Both the position numbers and the translations under genes were made by a program. The notes beneath the pieces are model-generated. The model did no database searches. It was not told the DNA's origin and saw only the letters and a program-made list of their open reading frames with translations. Below, one piece after another: positions 1 to 5,408 of a DNA stretch of 6,569 bases (the first letter of the stretch is position 1; every line of letters begins with the position of its first letter). This DNA is from Saprospiraceae bacterium (GTDB lineage: Bacteria; Bacteroidota; Bacteroidia; Chitinophagales; Saprospiraceae), in NCBI GenBank assembly GCA_023300255.1, contig JALZWC010000824.1, positions 1 to 6,569 on the forward strand, written 5' to 3'.

Positions 1-31
1 TAAGTTGAGCCAGAATGCGCCGATATTTTTT
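1..31. repeat. Direct repeat, left copy
   Basis: This stretch matches 895-925 at 27 of 31 positions (mismatches at 16, 21, 23 and 30), in the same orientation. The best conserved part is the first 15 bases, which are identical and contain TTGAGCCAGAA. The two copies bracket the - strand gene at 295-810. It begins at the window edge, so the repeat may extend further left. The family is unknown to me; it could be the end of an insertion sequence or a dispersed intergenic repeat. Confidence 0.7.
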
Positions 32-184
32 CTTGTAAGGAAAGCTGAAAAATTAAGCATAGTCTGCACTACGGTTCATTTTTCAGGTTTTCTTAGAAGA
101 TGAGCTTGCACAGCAAGTGAATCTATCTGGCTTTAGACAGACCGCAAAGCGGACGGGCTGGCAGGGCAAGTATAATGGCTCAAA
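32..184. other. Repeat-associated segment with coding-like remnant
   Basis: This segment lies between two partial matches to the repeat at 895-935 and is absent from that copy. An 8-base perfect inverted repeat, TTGAGCCA at 5-12 and TGGCTCAA at 176-183, brackets it. The + strand is open from 63 and reads like ordinary protein between about 87 and 180 (for example LEDELAQQVNLSGF and KRTGWQGKYNG). It has no ATG, and the continuation after 184 looks non-coding. A local GC-rich patch at 140-168 includes a small perfect hairpin, CCGC-AAA-GCGG (142-152). I read it as a decayed gene or mobile-element fragment, possibly a short inserted element; I do not recognise the protein. Confidence 0.35.
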
Positions 185-203
185 TTATTTTGTTCTTTTC
201 ACT
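185..203. repeat. Second partial match to the 895-935 repeat
   Basis: TTATTTTGTTC(T/G)TTTCACT occurs here and at 917-935, with 18 of 19 bases identical. Together with 1-31 it covers the two ends of the compact copy at 895-935. The left copy therefore looks split by about 160 bases of extra DNA, or else consists of two independent partial copies. Confidence 0.6.
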
Positions 204-204
204 T

Positions 205-268
205 ATGTGATTCCGTGTTTACTAGCGCCTCGTTATTTCTCCCTGCCCCTGTGTCTCCGTGTTCCTAA
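205..268. repeat. Probable dispersed intergenic repeat (CTGTGTCTCCGTG type)
   Basis: Contains TGTGATTCCGTGTTTACTAG and, further on, CCCTGTGTCTCCGTGTTCCT. These resemble the CTCTGTGTCTCCGTGG-like dispersed non-coding repeats I recall from several bacterial phyla. It lies about 27 bases beyond the stop of the - strand gene. There is no strong stem followed by a T-run, so I do not call it a terminator. The family assignment is from memory and only one copy of this exact form is in the window. Confidence 0.35.
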
Positions 269-294
269 TAGCTATTTGGTATTCTTCCCTACCT

Positions 295-810
295 CTATTT
301 ATCCATTTGAGCCTGTATTTTCCTCACCAACACATTAATATCGTAATAGTCTTCCGAAAGGATAGTCGCTTGTTTATTCCTGCGCTCCAATACTAACATT
401 TTAGACTTCCCAATAGCCATATTTGGATCTACAAATGACTTTTGTTGATCGGTATATATACCTGCTCGAATAATCTCTTTGTAAGGTATTTTTCCTTGAT
501 AACAAGTAATATGATCCTCATATAAACTGATTGGCTGAATACGATATAAATTCCAAGTACTTAAAAATAAGGTCGCAGAAAACATCATAGCCAGCAAACC
601 ACTGATCAAAAAACTAAGCTGTTTATAGGGGCCTTTCAAGCTTGAAATTTTATTGGCCTGTATAAGGAAAGTGAATCCTATAAACCCAATTGTAAGAAAA
701 AATAAAATTAATAAACCAGTATAAGATTTATCGGGTATTGCTGTAAATAATGGCTCCATAATATTGTTTGATGTTGAAGAAGTAAAAGGTTGAAGTTGTT
801 TTTTCATCAT
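295..810 (-). CDS. Small two-helix membrane protein, possible bacterial PH-like domain
   Basis: 171 residues, function not recognised. What is visible: a short polar N-terminus; two hydrophobic segments at about residues 31-50 and 65-85 joined by a short basic loop; then a soluble C-terminal half of about 85 residues. The soluble half has alternating strand-like stretches (ISLYEDHITCYQGKIPYKEI near 95-114, MLVLERRNKQATIL near 138-151) and a final helix (about 155-170). Two helices followed by such a beta-rich part with an IPYKEI turn recall small bacterial PH-like membrane proteins. That comparison is by pattern only. The start is a double ATG (805-810) preceded by AGGA a few bases upstream on its strand; M18 (ATG at 757-759) is an alternative. 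It is divergent from the dcw genes, flanked by direct repeats, and no promoter is clear. The ordered topology and codon use suggest a real gene. Confidence 0.6.
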   Translation of the reverse strand: MMKKQLQPFTSSTSNNIMEPLFTAIPDKSYTGLLILFFLTIGFIGFTFLIQANKISSLKGPYKQLSFLISGLLAMMFSATLFLSTWNLYRIQPISLYEDHITCYQGKIPYKEIIRAGIYTDQQKSFVDPNMAIGKSKMLVLERRNKQATILSEDYYDINVLVRKIQAQMDK

Positions 811-894
811 TCCTAAGACAGAAAAATGACTAATATTTACTTATCTCCTCATTCCTAAAAAAGTCTTTTTCATAGAAAAGTGAAAGGAATTAAA

Positions 895-935
895 TAAGTT
901 GAGCCAGAAGGCGCAGTTATTTTGTTCGTTTCACT
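895..935. repeat. Direct repeat, right (compact) copy
   Basis: The first 31 bases match 1-31 at 27 positions, and the last 19 bases match 185-203 at 18 positions. Here the two blocks are contiguous and overlapping, whereas in the left copy they are about 160 bases apart. The bases that follow, to about 961 (GCAAAGTAGCACAAAGTTTT), read on the other strand as ACTTTGTGCTACTTTGC. That resembles the CTTTGTG-rich dispersed repeats found in many bacterial genomes. No open frame is associated with it. Confidence 0.65.
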
Positions 936-1080
936 AAAATGCAAAGTAGCACAAAGTTTTGAAATTTACTTTTGAACGAGTAAAACTTGTTCTTCGCGAA
1001 AAATATATAGTGGAGGAGACAACTAAATTGCCAAGCTGCATATACAATTTTTTTCTAAAATATTAGATGTTTAACAATAT

Positions 1081-1100
1081 GTTTTTGGGAAAAAAAGTGG
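1081..1100 (+). repeat. Upstream duplicate of the operator-proximal motif
   Basis: Twenty bases identical at 18 positions to 1331-1350, exactly 250 bases upstream (T-run, GG, A-run, ending AAAAAAGTGG). It contains a single AAGTGG box (1095-1100) of the kind repeated before mraZ, but no second or third box follows (the next ten bases are CATATCAAGA). It could be a distal single MraZ site, a relic of a local duplication, or a chance product of A/T runs. The match across the GG and GTGG positions makes pure chance less likely. Confidence 0.45.
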
Positions 1101-1344
1101 CATATCAAGAGATAGAAACAATAGAAAAGAGAAATAAGGAAGAGATGATTTAGATTATACTAAAATAGTATGTGTTTTATTAAGCTTTATATCAATCTGA
1201 TTATCAATATTTAACAAAAAATAGCTTAAAAATATAACTCTTTTGATTATTATTTGCTTATTAGAATAATACATCATCAAAATGATTATCAAAATGTTAA
1301 ATCAGATAGGGGAATAGGGTAACCGCCAACTTTTTTGGAAAAAA

Positions 1345-1370
1345 AAGTGGTAAAAAGTGGGAAGAAGTGG
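1345..1370 (+). promoter_or_regulatory. Probable MraZ operator: three AAGTGG boxes at 10-base spacing
   Basis: AAGTGG occurs at 1345-1350, 1355-1360 and 1365-1370, so the boxes lie on one face of the helix at one turn each. MraZ is known to bind short G-containing direct repeats of about 10-base period directly upstream of its own gene (TGGG-type boxes in E. coli, AAAGTG-type in mollicutes). The array lies 59 bases before the mraZ start and covers the place where the -33 element of the promoter at 1381 would fall. Binding here should therefore block transcription of the operon. The repeats are seen directly; the MraZ assignment is inferred from family knowledge and position. Confidence 0.82.
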
Positions 1371-1380
1371 TAAAAAACTC

Positions 1381-1388
1381 TACTTTTG
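1381..1388 (+). promoter_or_regulatory. Bacteroidota-type -7 promoter element for the dcw operon
   Basis: TACTTTTG fits the TAnnTTTG consensus recognised by the primary sigma factor of Bacteroidota. It would start transcription near 1393-1396 and give a leader of about 35 bases before the mraZ ATG. No good TTTG is present 19-21 bases upstream; the AAGTGG boxes occupy that place. The same octamer occurs at 967-974 without a following gene, so the motif alone is not decisive; here position and operator support it. Confidence 0.6.
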
Positions 1389-1429
1389 ATTGAAGATAAG
1401 AGAACTTAAACCATTTTTCATCAAATGAG

Positions 1430-1945
1430 ATGCCTCAACTACTAGGAGAATATGACTGCAAAATTGATGCAAAAGGGCGTGTACGCATACCTTCTGCACT
1501 CTTGAAACAGTTGGGGGAATCCGAAAGCTATGAATTTGTAGTCAATCGAGGATTCGAAAAATGTTTAATGCTGTATCCTAAAGTAATTTGGACTAAAATT
1601 ACGAAAGATATTGATGAGTTGAATGTCTACGATGAAAAAAACCGAGCATTTGTGAGGTATTTTTATCGAGGGGCCTCAGAAGTGTCTACTGATTCGGCAG
1701 AAAGGCTCTTATTTCCTAAGCGATTAATCGCTTATGCTGGTATTACAAAAGAGATAGTACTATTTGCTTATAAAGATCGAGTGGAAGTTTGGGATGCAGA
1801 AGCATACGAGGAGCAATTGAATAACGAACCAATAGATTTCTCTAGTCTTGCTCAACAAGTAATGACTAAGGAAGAGGATAAAAAAGTAGCCGTGGAAGTA
1901 CAGGTAAGTAGTAAACCTGGTACAGGTTGGACATCTGATCAATAA
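1430..1945 (+). CDS. mraZ: Transcriptional regulator MraZ
   Basis: MraZ is a DNA-binding repressor of the dcw cluster that forms a ring from paired SpoVT/AbrB-like folds. The N-terminus reads GEYDCKIDAKGRVRIPSALL (residues 6-25), with the diagnostic D-x-KGR-x-x-IP at 13-21. The second AbrB half is FYRGASEVSTDSAERLLFPKRL (split here as FYRGASEVS at 78-86 and TDSAERLLFPKRL at 87-99). In it the usual GR pair is ER, a mild departure. At 171 residues it is longer than the usual 145-155 because of a charged tail from about 148. The ATG at 1430 puts the family's conserved GEY start at residue 6; the ATG at 1425 is in another frame. No Shine-Dalgarno sequence is seen. It is the first gene of the cluster, 14 bases before rsmH, and probably represses itself through the boxes at 1345-1370. 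Confidence 0.95.
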   Translation: MPQLLGEYDCKIDAKGRVRIPSALLKQLGESESYEFVVNRGFEKCLMLYPKVIWTKITKDIDELNVYDEKNRAFVRYFYRGASEVSTDSAERLLFPKRLIAYAGITKEIVLFAYKDRVEVWDAEAYEEQLNNEPIDFSSLAQQVMTKEEDKKVAVEVQVSSKPGTGWTSDQ

Positions 1946-1959
1946 CATAAGTACAAATC

Positions 1960-2883
1960 TTGGAATCTAGCGACTATCACGTACCCGTATTACTTTCTGA
2001 AAGTATATCGGCATTAAAAATAAATCCTTCTGGAGTTTACGTTGATGTCACCTTCGGTGGTGGCGGACATTCCAAAGTGATATTAGAACACCTGAATGAC
2101 AAAGGTCATTTAATAGGTTTTGATCAGGATGCAGATGCAGAAAAAAATGTGCCTGATGATAAGCGATTTTCTTTTGCTCATAGTAACTATAGTTACTTGA
2201 GACAATTCACCCGCTTATATGGGCATAAAGAAGTAGATGGCATTTTAGCAGATTTAGGCGTCTCCTCTCATCAATTCGATGAAGGTACAAGAGGCTTTAC
2301 TTTTCGCCAAGATACTTTACTCGACATGCGGATGAATCAGTCTAGTGATAAAACAGCTATTGATGTTTTAAATACTTATTCGCCAGAGGAATTGCAACAA
2401 GTGTTGAGTGAATATGGAGAAGTTAGAAATTCGAAGACTGTTGCTCATAGAATAGTGGAGGAACGACGGAATAGAGAGATTAAAACCTCTGGACAGTTTT
2501 TGTATCTATTAGAGCCATTGATAAGAGGTAATCGAAATCGTTATTTGTCGCAAATTTTTCAAGCATTGCGAATAGAAGTAAATGATGAGATCAATTCTTT
2601 GAAGACGTTTATAGAAGAGGCGGCTCAGGTTTTAAAGCCAGGTGGCCGTTTAGTCGTTATAAGTTATCACTCTTTAGAAGATCGAGTGGTTAAGAATTTT
2701 TTCAAGGCAGGTAATTTCAAAGGGATTCCAGAAAAAGACTTTTATGGAAATATTTTGAAGCCTTTCAAGCAGATTACTAGAAAACCACTAGTTCCATCTG
2801 ATGAAGAGACCAAAAGAAATCCTAGAGCCCGCAGTGCAAAAATGAGAGTCGTTGAAAAAGCAGTTGAAAATACAGTGAACTAG
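1960..2883 (+). CDS. rsmH: 16S rRNA (cytosine(1402)-N(4))-methyltransferase RsmH
   Basis: Uses S-adenosylmethionine to methylate N4 of C1402 in the decoding centre of 16S rRNA; also called MraW. Visible family motifs, in order: YHVPVLL (6-12), the SAM-binding loop TFGGGGHS (31-38), FDQDADA (54-60), DLGVSSHQFD (98-107), RGFTFRQD (111-118) with LDMRM, FQALRIEVNDE (200-210), ISYHSLEDRVVK (234-245) and the C-terminal NPRARSAKMR (287-296). A helical insertion lies between about 130 and 190. The length of 307 is normal. The start is TTG: an in-frame stop lies at 1948-1950, and an ATG start further in would remove HVPVLL. The gene follows mraZ by 14 bases and precedes the ftsL-like gene by 11, consistent with translation from one message. 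All core motifs are intact. Confidence 0.96.
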   Translation: MESSDYHVPVLLSESISALKINPSGVYVDVTFGGGGHSKVILEHLNDKGHLIGFDQDADAEKNVPDDKRFSFAHSNYSYLRQFTRLYGHKEVDGILADLGVSSHQFDEGTRGFTFRQDTLLDMRMNQSSDKTAIDVLNTYSPEELQQVLSEYGEVRNSKTVAHRIVEERRNREIKTSGQFLYLLEPLIRGNRNRYLSQIFQALRIEVNDEINSLKTFIEEAAQVLKPGGRLVVISYHSLEDRVVKNFFKAGNFKGIPEKDFYGNILKPFKQITRKPLVPSDEETKRNPRARSAKMRVVEKAVENTVN

Positions 2884-2894
2884 TCAAATAGCTC

Positions 2895-3203
2895 ATGACA
2901 AAGAAAAAAACAAATTATACTGCTTTAAGCACTATTAGTGCTAAGTGGGTTCTTAATAATTTACCATTTGTATTTTTTGTAGGCTTGTTAGCAACTGCTT
3001 ATATCGCCAATAGGCATTATTCTGAAAAAGCAGTTAGAGACATTCAAACCTTACAAGAAGATGTTCAGAAATTGAGGTTACGCTATCTTTCTTTAAAATC
3101 TGAGTTAATGTATAATACAAAACATTCAGAGGTAGAAAAAGTGGTAGCAGGACAAGGCTTGACAAATAAAGGTAAGCAACCAAAAAAAATCATCGTCGAT
3201 TAA
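2895..3203 (+). CDS. ftsL: FtsL-like cell division protein (Bacteroidota type)
   Basis: 102-residue bitopic membrane protein with the layout of FtsL: a basic cytoplasmic N-terminus, one transmembrane helix at about 22-39 (LPFVFFVGLLATAYIANR covers 23-40), then a periplasmic coiled coil at about 43-73 rich in Q, E, L and K. The stretch YLSLKSELMYNTKHSEVEKV (64-83) matches my memory of the FtsL-like family found between rsmH and ftsI in Bacteroidota. In characterised bacteria FtsL pairs with FtsB through the coiled coil and activates FtsI/FtsW at the septum. FtsL proteins diverge strongly in sequence, so topology and gene position carry much of the assignment. The ATG lies 11 bases after rsmH, with no clear ribosome binding site. 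The C-terminus is short, basic and proline-containing (QPKKIIVD). Confidence 0.87.
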   Translation: MTKKKTNYTALSTISAKWVLNNLPFVFFVGLLATAYIANRHYSEKAVRDIQTLQEDVQKLRLRYLSLKSELMYNTKHSEVEKVVAGQGLTNKGKQPKKIIVD

Positions 3204-3242
3204 GGAGTGGTTTAAGTAAATTACTTCAGAGAAAACTAACAC

Positions 3243-5381
3243 TTGGCAAAGATAATTAACATAAAGAATGAGGTATTAATCAGGGTCTATATCGTTGGAT
3301 TCATGATTTTGTTATTTGCCTTAGTTGTTATTTGGAAAGCCATCCATATACAAGTTTGGGAAGGAGAGAAGTGGCAGACGATGAGAGATAAGTTAGTAAT
3401 TGAAGAAATTCCTCTCCAAGCGGAGAGGGGCAATATATTCGCTGCGGATGGTAGTATTTTAGCCACCGCGCTTCCGTTCTTTGACATACGATTTGATCCT
3501 ACTATTGTAAGTGATGAAATTTTTGAAGAAAATGTAGATTCTTTAGCTAGATGCTTAGCATCTATTAATTTATCTCGTACAGAGGGCGGCTGGAAACAGG
3601 TAATGGAAGATAGCCGTGCCACAGGTAATAAGTATTTGAAAGTCAAGAATACAGTAGATTTTACAGAGTTAGAACGCATTAAAACATTTCCAATTCTTAG
3701 TTTAGGTCGCTATCAAGGAGGCTTGATAGCAGAAGAAAGATTCAGTAGAAAAAAACCTTTTAATTCTCTAGCCCATCGAACGATTGGGCGAGTAGATACA
3801 AGCAGAAATATAAACATTGGCCTAGAAGGCTATTTTAATAATGATCTAAAAGGAGAGTCTGGTAAACGTTTAATGTATAGACTGGCTGGCGGAGATTGGA
3901 TTCCGGTTGGCGACTTAACTCAAATTGAGCCGCAAAAAGGAAAAGATATAGTTACGACACTTGACATAAATATACAAGATATTACGCATAATGCTTTGTA
4001 CGGGGCACTCGAGTATCATAATGCAGCCTACGGGACTGCCATTGTGATGGAAGTAAAAACGGGTGCTATAAAAGCTATTGCCAATTTACAGCAAAACGAC
4101 AGAGGCGGCTACGGAGAACTATTCAATTTTGGAGTAGGTACTTTATTTGAGCCTGGTTCTACTTTTAAACTAGCCTCTATAATGGCTTTGTTAGAAGATG
4201 GCCATATTGAATTAGACAACCTCATTGAAATAGATTCTGGTCGCTATGAGTTTTATGAAGAAACATTAGTTGATTCTGGAAAAGAATCCTTTGTTTCTGA
4301 TACAATCTCTATCCGTCGGGCCTTCGAAATATCTTCTAATGTTGGGATGGCTAAATTGGTGCATTATTTCTATGGTAAGAATAAACGAACCGCAGAACAA
4401 TTCATTAATCGCCTAAAGTCTTTTTATTTACATCTACCGACAGGTGTGGAAATAAAAGGAGAAGAAAAACCTTACATTAAAGAAGCTTACAACAAAGAAG
4501 ATTTATGGAGTGGTACTACCTTACCTTGGATGGCAATTGGTTATGAAACCATGTTCACCCCCCTTCAAATACTTACCTTTTATAATATGGTGGCGAACGA
4601 CGGCTTATTAATGAAGCCAAGCTTGGTCACTGAAATGCAACTCTTTGGTGAAACAATAGAAAAATTTCCACCTACTGTTGTCAATAGACGAATAGTATCG
4701 AAAGCAACTATCAAAAAAGCCAAAGAATTATTAGAAGGTGTAGTAGAACGAGGGACGGCTAAGCATTTAAAATCTAATCAATACCGTTTCGCAGGTAAAA
4801 CAGGTACTGCACAAGCCAATTATCATAAAATAAAGAAAACTGAAATTCATCACGTAGCCTCTTTTGTGGGATATTTTCCCGCAGAAAATCCAATCTACTC
4901 TTGTATCGTCGTTATAGATGATCCCCGTTTGCATAGCATATATGGGGGAGAAGTAGCAGGTCCTGTTTTTCGAAAAATTGCTGATCGGTGTTTTGAAACC
5001 CAGTCAGCATTCTATCAATCCATGACAAACGTGAACAGTAAAATATCCAAGCTCCGAACAGAGGACCTACCGAAAAAGGATATAGGCTATCAAGAAGATT
5101 TTCAGTCTATTTTTACTCACTTAGGGTTGCAACATCGACAACCTTCTACCTCAGAATGGACTTTGATTAATGCAGAATCTGATTCTCTAAGTTTTAATAA
5201 AAGAACGATTCCGAATAAAGAAGTACCTAATGTAGTAGGTATGGGTTTGAGAGATGCACTATTTATACTAGAAAATAGAGGGCTAGAAGTTACAATTGGT
5301 GGCGTAGGTAAAGTGGTTAGACAATCACTGATCCCCGGCACCAAAATTAGAGGACAACAAATAAAGCTCTATCTAGGATAG
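3243..5381 (+). CDS. ftsI: Septal peptidoglycan transpeptidase FtsI (PBP3-like) with a C-terminal PASTA domain
   Basis: Class B penicillin-binding protein that cross-links peptidoglycan at the division site. Order: short cytoplasmic tail; single membrane anchor (about 11-31); dimerisation/pedestal region starting with ERGNIFAADGSILAT (61-75); transpeptidase domain from about 235 to 585; linker; one PASTA domain (about 656-711, starting with NKEVPNVVGM). The catalytic motifs are complete: S306-T-F-K309 (SxxK, nucleophile S306), S364-S-N366 (SxN) and K519-T-G-T522 (KTGT). The length of 712 fits Bacteroidota FtsI; enterobacterial FtsI is shorter and lacks PASTA. The start is TTG: an in-frame stop lies at 3237-3239 and the next Met (M21) lies inside the anchor. 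It follows the ftsL-like gene by 39 bases and precedes murE by 27. No lesion is visible. Confidence 0.95.
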   Translation: MAKIINIKNEVLIRVYIVGFMILLFALVVIWKAIHIQVWEGEKWQTMRDKLVIEEIPLQAERGNIFAADGSILATALPFFDIRFDPTIVSDEIFEENVDSLARCLASINLSRTEGGWKQVMEDSRATGNKYLKVKNTVDFTELERIKTFPILSLGRYQGGLIAEERFSRKKPFNSLAHRTIGRVDTSRNINIGLEGYFNNDLKGESGKRLMYRLAGGDWIPVGDLTQIEPQKGKDIVTTLDINIQDITHNALYGALEYHNAAYGTAIVMEVKTGAIKAIANLQQNDRGGYGELFNFGVGTLFEPGSTFKLASIMALLEDGHIELDNLIEIDSGRYEFYEETLVDSGKESFVSDTISIRRAFEISSNVGMAKLVHYFYGKNKRTAEQFINRLKSFYLHLPTGVEIKGEEKPYIKEAYNKEDLWSGTTLPWMAIGYETMFTPLQILTFYNMVANDGLLMKPSLVTEMQLFGETIEKFPPTVVNRRIVSKATIKKAKELLEGVVERGTAKHLKSNQYRFAGKTGTAQANYHKIKKTEIHHVASFVGYFPAENPIYSCIVVIDDPRLHSIYGGEVAGPVFRKIADRCFETQSAFYQSMTNVNSKISKLRTEDLPKKDIGYQEDFQSIFTHLGLQHRQPSTSEWTLINAESDSLSFNKRTIPNKEVPNVVGMGLRDALFILENRGLEVTIGGVGKVVRQSLIPGTKIRGQQIKLYLG

Positions 5382-5408
5382 GCTTACTAATTAAAAGTTC
5401 CTCACACT

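Larger units (their letters stand above)
811..1429. other. Long AT-rich intergenic region upstream of mraZ
   Basis: About 620 bases without a convincing gene. From left to right it holds: a nested weak inverted repeat (ATTCCT at 851-856 with AGGAAT at 885-890, and CTTTT with AAAAG inside); the second copy of the direct repeat (895-935); a stretch of unknown nature with an isolated GGAGGAG at 1012-1018 that has no ATG after it; a 24-codon open frame at 1079-1153; two diverged copies of an ATCAA..GATTATCAA motif (1191-1214 and 1276-1300); and the MraZ operator and promoter from 1331 on. Stop codons are frequent in all frames. Confidence 0.7.

Noticed and set aside
117..338. 73-codon + strand frame with a GTG start
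   Set aside because: The second half runs through the dispersed repeat and the 3' end of the opposite-strand gene and has no protein-like pattern. Only the part up to about 180 looks coding, and it is described as a remnant.
851..890. Nested inverted repeat (ATTCCT/AGGAAT with CTTTT/AAAAG inside) as a terminator
   Set aside because: The stems are short and AT-only in the core, no T-run follows on either strand, and it lies upstream of the - strand gene where no terminator is expected.
967..974. TACTTTTG as another promoter
   Set aside because: It matches TAnnTTTG but has no TTTG at the right distance upstream and no gene start within several hundred bases.
1012..1030. GGAGGAG followed by TTG as a translation start
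   Set aside because: The frame from TTG at 1028 stops after about 12 codons.
3214..3226. Perfect odd palindrome AAGTAA-A-TTACTT between the ftsL-like gene and ftsI
   Set aside because: Six AT-rich base pairs around one base are too few to be an operator or hairpin with any confidence; it may be chance.
3287..3679. 130-codon - strand frame inside ftsI
   Set aside because: Antisense shadow of a well-conserved gene, with no recognisable protein features.
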